37,434 bases of DNA from Verrucomicrobiota bacterium (GCA_016288465.1 JAEEZC010000162.1:1-37434); one strand, 5' to 3'. Counted from the first letter of the stretch, positions 6,626 through 14,886 are shown. The notes: generated from the sequence alone by a model not told the origin. Translations and numbers: made by a program.

Positions 6626-8211
6626 CGGCCCTTGCCAGAGACCGGCTTCAGACCCGCCGGAGGCGTCAGCGCCGGATCGGAGTAGGGCGCGGAGCGATCC
6701 ATGCGGGCAAACGACACATAGCTCGGCACACCCCAGCCAGTGCCGTCTGCGCGGCCGAAGACCGCGATGTCCACACGGTTGACGGGCGACATGCGGGTGC
6801 GGTCGATCGTGACGCGCGCGGCGTCCGCGCCGACAGGCTCTATCCTGACGTCCACGTCGGCGCCGTGCGTCTTCACGAAACGGTACTCCGCGGCCCCTGT
6901 CGCCCGTATCGTGAACACGCGCTTCACGTCGTCGGACCGCAGCACATAGGCCCACGCACAGCTGGAGCGGTACGTGAGCTCGGGCAGAGGAGGCGCTTCC
7001 TGAGGGGGCTGCACCTCAACCGTGATCGGCACGATCGGCGGAATCGCCGAGACCTGCAGCTCGGCGGCCGCCTTCATGAGCCTGTTGGTGTCCACGCCGT
7101 CCCTGGGCATCGCCGTCGGATGCGCGCGGACGGACGTGTACTCGTCCTCCGACGAAACGCCGCGCAGGCTCTTTCGCAGAAGCGTCATGATCGTCGGAGC
7201 GAGAAGGCCCCGCCTGACGGCCTCGCGCTTCACTTCCTTTCGAAGTGAGGCCGACGCCAGAAGGGACGCCCTAAGGTACGGCAGGTCGGACCAGCTGCGG
7301 CCAGCGGTCGTAAGCCAGTACGGCGCGATGGACGCGAACACGTCGCCGTTCGTCCCCACAGGCGGAGTGTCGGCGTTCGACGGGAACACCCACACCTGGT
7401 TCGAAAGGTACAGCCGCTCCATCGCCTTGAGCCTGTTCACCTCCGTCGTGAGAATCGCCCTCGGTATCGAACGCCAGAACGGCTTCTGCACAAACGCCAT
7501 CGACGAATTGCCGAACGTGGGGTACGGGAATATCACGTTAGGCACGTTAAGGTCGAGTCCGCGGCCCTGGCCGTCCGGATCGAACTTCACCTCCGTTATC
7601 CCCGGAAACTCCGACAGGAACTTCTTCTTCGCCTCGGGCCCCTTCGGCGAGTGGCCGCCGTCGCGGTTCATGTAGAGATCGCCCGTCCAGCGATCCGCGC
7701 CGCCTTCGGCGAGCTTCAGCCTCGCAATGAAGCAGCCGACATCGAAGTCCCACATGAGATTCTGCTCGCCGAGCGCCACGACGGAGCCGAATACGCCAGT
7801 CGCGTCGACAGTGGAAAGAGGACCGGATATCATCGGCCGCGGCCGCATGTACTTCGCGTACTCCACGAGCTCCTTGAAGCGCTTCTCGGAGGACAGCCGC
7901 TTGAGGTCGGTGTCGGCCGCTATCGCCTCGGGATTTCTGAAGCCGAGGTCTATCGCGAGCTCCAGCTCGTCCAGGGCCTCGTTCTTCCTCTTCGGAAAGT
8001 ACGCAAGCGCGCAGGCGAGGTTGAAATGCCACGTCGGATCGTCCGGCAGAAGCTTGACGCCGCTGCGGCATATGGCCTCCATGTCGGCGGTCTTCCCGCG
8101 TCTCACGGCAAGGACGAACTGATCGCGCAGCCGCTCGTGCTGCGGCTGACGCGCGGGATAGTCCCAAATGGAAAGGACCGCCAGTATCGCTGCAAACAGA
8201 TTCATTGTCAT
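6622..8211 (-). CDS. secreted TPR-like protein of unknown function
   Basis: About 529 residues from the ATG at 8211 (ATGA overlap with the upstream coiled-coil gene), or 527 from the ATG at 8205. The second has better spacing from GAGG and may be the true start. MNLFAAILAVLSI is a short hydrophobic leader. Residues about 45-110 look like a TPR pair: DPTWHFNLACALAYFPKRKN, ALDELELAIDLGFRNPEAI, then KRFKELVEYAKYMRP. The middle (about 120-390) is rich in WDFDVGCF, DLYMNRDGGHS, VIFPYPTFGNSSMAF and QVWVFPSNADTPPVGTNGD and matches no family I can name. The C-terminal 100 residues alternate beta strands (VFTIRATGAAEYRFVKTHG, RVDIAVFGRADGTGWGVPSY), perhaps a sandwich domain. Its neighbours, two GYF_2-type proteins, suggest a shared assembly. 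Confidence 0.7.
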   Translation of the reverse strand: MTMNLFAAILAVLSIWDYPARQPQHERLRDQFVLAVRRGKTADMEAICRSGVKLLPDDPTWHFNLACALAYFPKRKNEALDELELAIDLGFRNPEAIAADTDLKRLSSEKRFKELVEYAKYMRPRPMISGPLSTVDATGVFGSVVALGEQNLMWDFDVGCFIARLKLAEGGADRWTGDLYMNRDGGHSPKGPEAKKKFLSEFPGITEVKFDPDGQGRGLDLNVPNVIFPYPTFGNSSMAFVQKPFWRSIPRAILTTEVNRLKAMERLYLSNQVWVFPSNADTPPVGTNGDVFASIAPYWLTTAGRSWSDLPYLRASLLASASLRKEVKREAVRRGLLAPTIMTLLRKSLRGVSSEDEYTSVRAHPTAMPRDGVDTNRLMKAAAELQVSAIPPIVPITVEVQPPQEAPPLPELTYRSSCAWAYVLRSDDVKRVFTIRATGAAEYRFVKTHGADVDVRIEPVGADAARVTIDRTRMSPVNRVDIAVFGRADGTGWGVPSYVSFARMDRSAPYSDPALTPPAGLKPVSGKGR

Positions 8212-9821
8212 CGCCTCAGCTTCATCCAACTCGGCAGCTTGACCATCTTGGCCTCGCGGCTCTGGTTCGTCTCCATCGAAGACACAGTGCCGATCGACGG
8301 AGACTCGAGCGACGCAAGCCGCGCCATGAGCGCCTGCTTGCCCATCGCCTCCCGCTGGCGGAGCTCCTCGCTGCGCTGGCGCTCCGACAGAAGGTCCTTC
8401 TCGGCGCGCTGCAGCGCCTCGCGAAGCCTCTCGGCCTCCGCGCGAAGCTGCGTCACGTCCCTCATGCTCTCGCCGAGGCGAAGGCACTCGGCGCGGCTTT
8501 CGCGCACCTGGTCGGAGAGCTGGCGCATTCTGGCGTCGTTGTCGAGCATGGCCTTCTCGTGCACGCGCTGGAGCTCCTCGTAGTCCCGCCTCAGTCTCGT
8601 GGTGCGCGGGTCCTCCGGCCTTTCGACAAGAGCCCTTCTCGTCATGTCCTCGAGGTCTCGTCCGCTCATCTTGAGTATGCCGCGGCGGCACTCCTGCAGA
8701 TAAGCCTCCCGCACCTGATAGCGCTTGCGGCACTCGTCGAACTCGGCCTTCTCGCGCTCCAGCGTCGCCGCTATCACCGCGGCTTCGTCCTGCATGATCT
8801 TGAAGACCGCGGCCTGGATGTCTGCGACCTCGCTCGCCGCCGCAGGAAGCCTCTTCAGCTCGTCCTCCAGCGCCACGACCTGCTCGGAGAGCTTCGCCGA
8901 CCTCGCCTCCGCATCCTTGAGCGCCGCGTCGCGTTCGGCGATTATCCCGTCCTTTTCGGCCGACTCCGCCGTCCTGACCTTGAGCTCCGCGTCGCGCTCG
9001 GCCACAAGACGCTCCTTTTCGGCCAGCTCCGCCTTCTTCGCCTCGATCTCCGCGTCTCTCTCGGCGATAATCCGGTCCTTCCCCGCGAGCTCGGCGACCC
9101 GGGACCTAAGCTCGGCGTCGCGCTCGGCAAGAGTCCTTTCCCTGTCGGCGATCTCGGCCGTCTTGGCCTTCAGCTCCGCGTCGGACTCGTAGAACAGCTT
9201 CTCGTTCTCTGCGGCCTCCGCCTCCTTGGCCTTCAGCTGCGCATCGCGCTCGACAAGCGTCGCCTTCAGCGCGGACGCCGTCTTCATCGCGTCGTCCATT
9301 CGCTGCTGCAGATCGACCGTATGCCGCCGCTCCTCCTCGAGAAGGCCCTCCAGCTCCTTTACGCGCGTATCGTCCACGACGACCTTCTCCACGACGCGCA
9401 CCTCCGGCTTCTCGGCGGCATCCGGCCTTTTCTCTTCGTCTTTCCCTTTGTCTTCCTTCTTGTCGTCGGAAGGCTGCGGCCCCTCCGCCTTCACGGGCGC
9501 TTCGGGCGTCTCCGGCTCAGGCGGCTCAAAAGGAGGGCGCACCTCCACCAGGCTAGCCGTCTTCGGCAGCCGCCCGCTCGCAAGAAGAGCGTCCGCGGCC
9601 GCCTTGTTGAACGGACCGCGTGGATTGCCGTCGCCTATGTCGATCGAGAAGCGCATGTCGAGAAACGGGACCTCCTCGACACGCGTCCAGACGACGTTGT
9701 CGTCCGACACCTCCTGCCCCGGCTGCACGCGGCCGAGCTTCGCCCACTCGACGAGCTTCGCCTCGGTCTCGGGGCCGAATGTCTCGTCCTGCGTCCGCAA
9801 ATACCACTTAGCTTCGCCCAT
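8208..9821 (-). CDS. GYF_2-type protein with long coiled coil and 21-residue repeats
   Basis: A 537-residue protein. Residues 1-95 hold two GYF_2-like units: KWYLRTQDETFGPETEAKL-VEWAKLGRVQPGQEVS-W, then GDGNPRGPFNKAAADALLAS. GYF_2 domains bind proline-rich peptides or serve as bacterial scaffolds. Residues 95-140 are a charged, proline- and lysine-rich linker. Residues about 145-500 are almost unbroken coiled coil. Within it, ERDAELK-type starts recur at residues 191, 212, 233, 254, 275 and 296, an exact 21-residue (three-heptad) spacing. A short region around 325-345 breaks the helix pattern. There is no signal peptide or membrane helix, so it should be cytoplasmic. The ATG overlaps the TGA of the gene before it (TGATG). 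Function unknown; a structural or scaffold role is inference. Confidence 0.78.
   Translation of the reverse strand: MGEAKWYLRTQDETFGPETEAKLVEWAKLGRVQPGQEVSDDNVVWTRVEEVPFLDMRFSIDIGDGNPRGPFNKAAADALLASGRLPKTASLVEVRPPFEPPEPETPEAPVKAEGPQPSDDKKEDKGKDEEKRPDAAEKPEVRVVEKVVVDDTRVKELEGLLEEERRHTVDLQQRMDDAMKTASALKATLVERDAQLKAKEAEAAENEKLFYESDAELKAKTAEIADRERTLAERDAELRSRVAELAGKDRIIAERDAEIEAKKAELAEKERLVAERDAELKVRTAESAEKDGIIAERDAALKDAEARSAKLSEQVVALEDELKRLPAAASEVADIQAAVFKIMQDEAAVIAATLEREKAEFDECRKRYQVREAYLQECRRGILKMSGRDLEDMTRRALVERPEDPRTTRLRRDYEELQRVHEKAMLDNDARMRQLSDQVRESRAECLRLGESMRDVTQLRAEAERLREALQRAEKDLLSERQRSEELRQREAMGKQALMARLASLESPSIGTVSSMETNQSREAKMVKLPSWMKLRR
8916..9251 (-). repeat. six tandem 63-bp coding repeats (21-residue coiled-coil unit)
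   Basis: Codons for residues 191-302 of the coiled-coil protein contain six copies of a unit starting ERDAxLK or ESDAELK, with exactly 63-base spacing. The DNA shows matching recurrent GCG-TCG-CGC-TCG segments on the plus strand. This indicates growth by in-frame duplication. Confidence 0.75.
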
Positions 9822-10537
9822 CAGTGTTTCCTCCCGAAGAGACTGCCGACAAGACCGAACCGACGACGTTTCGCAAGCTCCTGCTGGGCAGCGGCCTCAA
9901 GGGCCATCAGCCTGGCGCGGTTGAGGCCGGCGAATATCCCGCCGGGCATCTTCGCAAGGGGCCGACGAGCCGCCGGCGCGAGCACCTCCGGCACTACGGC
10001 CAGGGCGGACTGGGCCCGCGGACGCGGCGCAGGGACCTCCACCACCTTCTCGACGACCCGCTCCACGACCTTCTCGACCGGCACCTCGACGCGGACTTCT
10101 TTCTCGACCACCCGCTCAACCACCTTCTCTACAGGCACTTCGACGATCTTCTCGACGACCCGCTCGACCGGCACCTCTACGCGGACCTCCTTCTCGACCA
10201 CCCGCTCGACGACCTTCGGCGGCGGATCCTCGTCCACAGGCAGCTCGTGCAGGGAATAGACCTTTGCGTCAGGCGACGCCGACCCGTCCTTGAAAAGGCG
10301 TATCACGAACGCGCGGTTGAACGGACCGAAGACGCGGCCGGGCTCCGGCTCGACGAGCCACTTCATCTCGAGCTCGGGCATGGCCGGCGCCGGAAACCAC
10401 TTGACGCGATCGCGGGAAAGCGAGCTTGTGGGCTGGATGCGGCCCTCCTTGGCCCATTCGGCAAGGGATGCAACGCAAGCCGGACCGTAGACGTTGCCGT
10501 CCTCGGCCTTCACATACCATTCGGCGCTTTCTCTCAT
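9821..10537 (-). CDS. GYF_2-type protein with Val/Glu/Pro repeat region
   Basis: A 238-residue protein with no signal peptide. Residues 1-95 repeat the architecture of the next gene's N terminus: AEWYVKAEDGNVYGPACVAS-LAEWAKEGRIQP, then GRVFGPFNRAFVIRLF, i.e. two GYF_2-like units. Residues about 105-172 consist of alternating valine, glutamate, lysine/arginine and proline (KVVERVVEKEVRVEVPVE at 108-125, repeated at 138-155). This should be an extended rod or a partner-binding strand. The tail is basic and ends RRRFGLVGSLFGRKH. The coiled-coil protein next door carries a single echo of the repeat (RVVEKVVVD), suggesting common origin. The ATG at 10537 lies 8 bases after a -10 box, so it is probably the leaderless first gene of the five-gene chain. 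Function unknown. Confidence 0.75.
   Translation of the reverse strand: MRESAEWYVKAEDGNVYGPACVASLAEWAKEGRIQPTSSLSRDRVKWFPAPAMPELEMKWLVEPEPGRVFGPFNRAFVIRLFKDGSASPDAKVYSLHELPVDEDPPPKVVERVVEKEVRVEVPVERVVEKIVEVPVEKVVERVVEKEVRVEVPVEKVVERVVEKVVEVPAPRPRAQSALAVVPEVLAPAARRPLAKMPGGIFAGLNRARLMALEAAAQQELAKRRRFGLVGSLFGRKH
10073..10216 (-). repeat. 90-bp tandem coding repeat (VVERVVEKEVRVEVPVE unit)
   Basis: Codons at 10163-10216 and 10073-10126 encode the same 18 residues, 30 codons apart, with only synonymous differences apparent at the DNA level. Shorter partial copies fill the space between them. Confidence 0.7.
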
Positions 10538-10545
10538 CACCCTCT

Positions 10546-10575
10546 ATTATACCAAAACGGAGGCCGTCTCGTCAG
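10546..10575 (-). promoter_or_regulatory. promoter of the GYF/TPR/dus chain, inside the RND stop codon region
   Basis: -35 CTGACG (10575-10570), 18-base spacer, extended -10 TGG-TATAAT (10554-10546). The last three sense codons and TAA stop of the RND gene lie within or beside the box (the TAA is 10549-10547). The ATG of the GYF_2 gene follows 8 bases after the -10, leaving essentially no leader. Confidence 0.6.
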
Positions 10576-13501
10576 CCTTTCCCGGACGCCGCCCGCGCAG
10601 AAGGGACGCCAGCAGCCCGCCGAACAGCGCGTATCCCAGATACCCTCCGCAAAGCGCAATGCCAAGCGACCGGCTGCCCGCCGCGCCGGCGCCAGTCGCA
10701 AACGCGAGCGGCAGCGCGGTAAGCGCCGCAAGCAGCGGCAGAAGCGCCCTGGCGCGCGCCCCGGAGCCGCGGACCGGCAGCAGCGACATCGCCGTCGTCG
10801 TAGCGAGAAGCATCACGATCGCGTAGCGCGAATACACCGAAAGCGCCGCGCCCGTAACGCCAAGGGCCAGAAGCGCGCCCAGCACCGCCGTCACCGACGG
10901 CAGAAACGAGCGGAACGCGTTGCGCCAGCTCTCGCGGTACGCCACAAGCACCAGGTAGACGAAAAGGACCGCGAGCACAACCAGCCAGTTCTCCCCGCCG
11001 CTCGTCTTGAGCGACTCGTACGTAAAGCCCGCCCAGTCGTTGCGGAAGCCAGGCGAAAGCTTCTCCCGGCAGATTCTGACGACCTCGGCGACCGCCTCCG
11101 ACGTGGAGACGCCGGGCTTCGGAATGAACTGCTCCGTGCAGTAGAGGTACTGGTCGCAGCGGTAGCACGAGCGCGGCCCAAGCTCCTCCCGGCAGGTGAC
11201 GAGCGTGTCGATCGGCACCATCGCGCCGGTCTTCGACCTGACGTAAAGCCCGCGTATGTCGTCCGGCTTCGCGCGCCCGCTCCACTCGGACATCGCCGTG
11301 ACCCGGTTCACCTGCGTGCCGAGGTTGACGTCGTTGACGTATATCGAGCCCAGATTGTGCTGCAGCGCTGTGTATATGCTTGACATCGGCACCTTCATCA
11401 GCTCGCACTTAGCACGGTCCACCGAGACCCTCAGATGCGGCGTGTCGGTGTAGAACCCGCCCGTCACCGACTCCGCAAGGGGCGACTTCGCAAGCTCCCC
11501 GCGCATCCGAAGCACTTCGCGCGAGAACTTGACCGGGTCGTTGTCGCCGATCGACTGGAACAGCACGCACACTCCGCCCTGCGAGCCCATGCCCTTCACC
11601 GGCGGAATCCTCAGCACGAACAGCTCCGCCTCAGGGATGTCCGCCGCGATCTTCTGGATGCGCTTGCCGATCTCGTACGACGACTCGCCCGCGCCGCGCT
11701 CGCTCCAGTCCTTCAGCACGAGCAGCATCTTCGCCTGGTTCTCGCCGGAGCCGTTGATTATGCTCGTGCCGAGCAGCGTCGCGCACTTCTCGATGCCGCC
11801 AAGCGCGCGCGCCTCGCGGTAGACGCGCTTCATCACTTCGCTCGTGACCTCCATGGACGTGCCTTCGGCCGTCTTGCAGTCTACGTACAGAACGCCCATG
11901 TCCTCGTCCGGCACGAACTCCTGCGGAAGCCGCCCGGCAAGTACGTACGAAACGACAATGCAGAACGCCCCCAGCACCATCGCAACCAGAAAACCTGGTA
12001 AGGCGCCGAAGAAAGGACGATCCGATCTCGCGGTCTCGGGCTCCGCGGCGGGAAACAGCCTCTTCGCCGCGACCGGGACAAGAAGGAGCGAGCAGAACAC
12101 GGACGAGACGGCCATCGCCGCGAACACCGCCGAGAACTGACGGAACAGCACGCCCTGCACGCCTCCGCCGAACGCAAGAGGCAGCGCCGCGAACGCGACT
12201 GCCGCGCCGGCGGCAATCTGCTCAACGCCCGGCAGCCTTCCCCTGCGCACTGCCGCGATAGACCAGGCGGCCGTGCCTGCCGCAAACGCGACGGACGCAA
12301 GAAGCGCATAAAGCGCCAGAAGATTCGCCTGCATCCCGGCGACCAGCAGCGCCGTCGCCGCTATAAGCGTCGCGACAAGCGCGGACGCCGTCGAAAGGAG
12401 CGCCGCCTTGAGCGACCTGAACACGAGCAGAATCGCCGCGAACACGGTCAGCAGCGCTATGGCAAGCGCCATTGCGACGCCTCTCAGCGTCCTCACCATG
12501 TACTCCGTCGTGTCGTACGTCATGTCCCACGTCAGGTCCGCCGGAAAGTACGGCTCGAGCTTCTTCAGCTCGCTCTTCACCTCCGCCATCGCCTCAAGCG
12601 GATTCGCGCCCGGCAGAAGGTAGATGGAGATGTACACGGCCGGAGTCTCCTCGTAGAGGGACGAGTAGGAGAAGCCCTGCGGACCCTTCGCGATTCTCGC
12701 GACGTCCTTGAGGCGGACGAGTCCGCCGTCGGCGTCAGTCGCGACGATGATCTCGCCGAACTCCTCCGGCGACGAAAGGCGGCCCCTGGATATCAGCGAG
12801 ATGACGCGGGCCGTCGGGTCTTCGGAAGGCCGCGCGCCGACGGAGCCGAGCGACGCCTGCACGTTCTGCGCCTTGATCGCCGCGACGACGTCCTCCGTGT
12901 TCAGCCCGAGCGCCGCAAGGCGCTCCGGCTTCATCCACACGCGAACCGCGATCTTGTCGTCCTGCACCGTCGACTTGCCCACGCCGCCGACGCGCAGAAT
13001 CGCGGGGTTGACGACGCCGAACACGTAGTCGGCGACCTGGTCGTGCGTCAGCTTGCCTCCCGGCGAGCGAAGCGTCAGTATGCCGAGCTCCTCCGTCGTG
13101 CCGCTCTCGACCGTGACGCCGGTGTTCTTCACCTCCTGCGGCAGCAGGGACTGCGCCTGCTGCACCTTGCTCTGCACCTTCATCAGCGCGAGGTCGCGGT
13201 CGTAGCCCACCTCGAAGTTGACCGTCAGCGAGTACGCTCCGGAGTCGTAGCAGCTGCTCGTCATTCGGTCCATGCCCTCGACGCCGTTGACCTTCTCCTC
13301 TATCGGCCCCGCGACCGTGTTCATCACCTCCGCCGCGCTCGCGCCCGGATACGAGCACGACACCGATATCGCCGGCCTCGCGAGAGTCGGATAGAGCGCC
13401 ACCGGCAGGAACGGCACCGATATGGCGCCTACAAGCGTCGCCACAAGGGCGATTACCGCGGCAAGGCGCGGACGCGCCACAAGAAATTCCGTCGCTTTCA
13501 C
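10547..13501 (-). CDS. RND-family (HAE1/AcrB-like) permease lacking proton-relay residues
   Basis: 984 residues from a GTG start at 13501, which overlaps the adaptor stop (GTGA). Family members are usually 1020-1050 residues. N-terminal landmarks are clear: LPVALYPTLARPAISVSCSY, PGASAAEVMNTVAGPIEEKV, LPQEVKNTGVTVE, VWMKPERLAALGL, and the porter/docking segments LPQEFVPDEDMGVLYVD and GSIYVNDVNLGTQVNRV. The membrane halves are abnormal. Where AcrB has the helix-4 motif with Asp407-Asp408 (VVDDAIVVVEN), this protein reads AAGTAAWSIAA at about residues 407-417. Where AcrB has Lys940 (GLSAKNAIL), it reads ATTTAMSLL. The helix 10-11 connection is also shortened. These residues are required for proton-driven export in AcrB, so transport by the standard mechanism is doubtful. 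No TolC-like gene is present in the window. Confidence 0.9.
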   Translation of the reverse strand: MKATEFLVARPRLAAVIALVATLVGAISVPFLPVALYPTLARPAISVSCSYPGASAAEVMNTVAGPIEEKVNGVEGMDRMTSSCYDSGAYSLTVNFEVGYDRDLALMKVQSKVQQAQSLLPQEVKNTGVTVESGTTEELGILTLRSPGGKLTHDQVADYVFGVVNPAILRVGGVGKSTVQDDKIAVRVWMKPERLAALGLNTEDVVAAIKAQNVQASLGSVGARPSEDPTARVISLISRGRLSSPEEFGEIIVATDADGGLVRLKDVARIAKGPQGFSYSSLYEETPAVYISIYLLPGANPLEAMAEVKSELKKLEPYFPADLTWDMTYDTTEYMVRTLRGVAMALAIALLTVFAAILLVFRSLKAALLSTASALVATLIAATALLVAGMQANLLALYALLASVAFAAGTAAWSIAAVRRGRLPGVEQIAAGAAVAFAALPLAFGGGVQGVLFRQFSAVFAAMAVSSVFCSLLLVPVAAKRLFPAAEPETARSDRPFFGALPGFLVAMVLGAFCIVVSYVLAGRLPQEFVPDEDMGVLYVDCKTAEGTSMEVTSEVMKRVYREARALGGIEKCATLLGTSIINGSGENQAKMLLVLKDWSERGAGESSYEIGKRIQKIAADIPEAELFVLRIPPVKGMGSQGGVCVLFQSIGDNDPVKFSREVLRMRGELAKSPLAESVTGGFYTDTPHLRVSVDRAKCELMKVPMSSIYTALQHNLGSIYVNDVNLGTQVNRVTAMSEWSGRAKPDDIRGLYVRSKTGAMVPIDTLVTCREELGPRSCYRCDQYLYCTEQFIPKPGVSTSEAVAEVVRICREKLSPGFRNDWAGFTYESLKTSGGENWLVVLAVLFVYLVLVAYRESWRNAFRSFLPSVTAVLGALLALGVTGAALSVYSRYAIVMLLATTTAMSLLPVRGSGARARALLPLLAALTALPLAFATGAGAAGSRSLGIALCGGYLGYALFGGLLASLLRGRRPGKADETASVLV

Positions 13502-14706
13502 GGCGAGACGACCTTGACGGCCGCGCCGTCCTTGAGCTTGAACGCACCGAGCCCGACAATCTTGTCTCCGTCGGCAAGGCCCGCGGATATCCGGGAGACG
13601 CCGTTCCACTCCCCGTCAGTCTCGACGGCGACCGGATGCGCCCTGCCTTCGGCGTCGACCTTCCACGCCTGCAGCCCTTCGTCGGTCCGCACAAGCGCCG
13701 CGGTCGGCACCACGAGCGCGGCCGGCGGGTTGCGCTCGTCGGAGAGCACGCGCACGAACGCGTTCGGCACGAGACGGCCTGCCGGATTGTCGAAGCTGAC
13801 GTGCATCTTCAGCGTCGCCGTCTCGCGGCTCATCTCGTTGTCGCCGAAGTCTATCACGCCCTCGCAGCCGTACACCGTCCCGTCGGGAAGCCTCAGCCGC
13901 AGACGGCGCGAGTCCTTGAGCTCGCGGCCGCCCCGCTCCGCCGCCGCCTGCCATGCGTCGTAGTCGCGGTCGCTTATCGGGAAGACCACGCGGATCGGAT
14001 CCGTCTGCACGACGCGCGCAAGGGCGCTCTTGGACGGCGACACGTAGTCGCCGACGTGGTGCAGCGCCTTGCCTATGCGACCGGAGATCGGCGAGTAGAC
14101 CTTCGTGTGCTTGAGGTTGAAGTCGGCGATCGCCGCGGACGCCTTGGCCTGCTCGACCGCCGCGTTCGCCGCGTTGAGCGCGGCCTTGGCCGAGGCCAGC
14201 GTCGTCTCGGCCGTGTCGCGCTCGGTCGCCGTCACGCCGCGCTCGTCTGCGGACGAAAGGCGCTTGAAGTAGCGTTCGGCGCGGTCCACCTCGGAAAGCG
14301 TCACTGTGACCTTCGCCTCCGCGCTGGCGACCTCGGAGTACCGCAGGTTCCTGGCCGCGACATACTGCTCGTCGTCAATCTCGAAGAGGAGGTCGCCCTT
14401 CTCGACCTTCGCGCCCTCTGTGAAGCAGACGCGGCGGATGTACCCGTCGATCTGCGGCAGGATGTCCGTGACCTGCGCGGGCTCGACGTGGCCGACGTAC
14501 TCGGCCGGCGGATTGAACGCCGCGTTCGTCACCGAGACAAGCGTCACGGCCGGCGCCTCTGGAGCGCGCTCCTCCGAAGGCTTCGCCCTGAAGCCAACAG
14601 CGTCTCTCGCAAACCACCCTATCCCAACAAGCGCCGCCGCGACGACAAGCGCCGCACATCTGCCGGCGAAACGGACAGGCCCTCCCTGCATATTAGAACT
14701 AACCAT
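13498..14706 (-). CDS. periplasmic adaptor (membrane fusion) protein, AcrA family
   Basis: A 402-residue protein. A single N-terminal membrane anchor (about residues 14-33, AALVVAAALVGIGWFA) is followed by the usual order: beta-barrel/lipoyl half VTLVSVTNAAFNPPAEYVGH and GYIRRVCFTEGAKVEKGDLL-FEID, an alpha-hairpin (about 120-195, rich in Ala/Glu/Lys), second lipoyl half KHTKVYSPISGRIGKALHHV-GDYVS, then VQTDPIRVVFPISDRDY and a C-terminal membrane-proximal domain ending LGAFKLKDGAAVKVVSP. It links the RND protein to an outer-membrane channel and sets opening of the complex. The start at 14706 is taken because a -10 box ends 7 bases before it; a further in-frame ATG lies 5 codons later. It overlaps the RND start by 4 bases. 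Confidence 0.9.
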   Translation of the reverse strand: MVSSNMQGGPVRFAGRCAALVVAAALVGIGWFARDAVGFRAKPSEERAPEAPAVTLVSVTNAAFNPPAEYVGHVEPAQVTDILPQIDGYIRRVCFTEGAKVEKGDLLFEIDDEQYVAARNLRYSEVASAEAKVTVTLSEVDRAERYFKRLSSADERGVTATERDTAETTLASAKAALNAANAAVEQAKASAAIADFNLKHTKVYSPISGRIGKALHHVGDYVSPSKSALARVVQTDPIRVVFPISDRDYDAWQAAAERGGRELKDSRRLRLRLPDGTVYGCEGVIDFGDNEMSRETATLKMHVSFDNPAGRLVPNAFVRVLSDERNPPAALVVPTAALVRTDEGLQAWKVDAEGRAHPVAVETDGEWNGVSRISAGLADGDKIVGLGAFKLKDGAAVKVVSP

Positions 14707-14713
14707 GCCGCAT

Positions 14714-14722
14714 ATTTTACCA
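14714..14722 (-). promoter_or_regulatory. extended -10 element for the adaptor/RND pair
   Basis: The minus strand reads TGG-TAAAAT. The adaptor ATG (14706) comes 7 bases after its last base, so the transcript should start at or next to the start codon. No good -35 hexamer is seen at the normal distance. Confidence 0.45.
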
Positions 14723-14807
14723 AATCCTGCGCGCGGAGTGTAGTAGTGTCTAGACAGGTCTTTGAGACAAAGGGCCCTCGAAAGCTCAGCCGTCCCCTTG
14801 AACTTAA

Positions 14808-14840
14808 CCCCTCCATAAATATATAGAGACACGTCTTTCT
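14808..14840. repeat. dispersed repeat, copy 1
   Basis: Contains CCATAAATATATAGAGACA followed by CGTCTTTCT. It matches copy 2 at 15043-15074 in the same orientation with one difference over the 28 bases from CCAT to TTCT. The AGACAYGTCT core is palindromic or nearly so. Confidence 0.75.
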
Positions 14841-14886
14841 AACCCGACAAGACCCCCTTGAAGAGCTGGGGACGGAATGGCGGTAG

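Noticed and set aside
8205..10259. 684-codon plus-strand open frame
   Set aside because: Antisense to the coiled-coil and GYF_2 genes. The repeated Leu/Arg blocks and Ser/Thr tail merely mirror the opposite-strand repeats.
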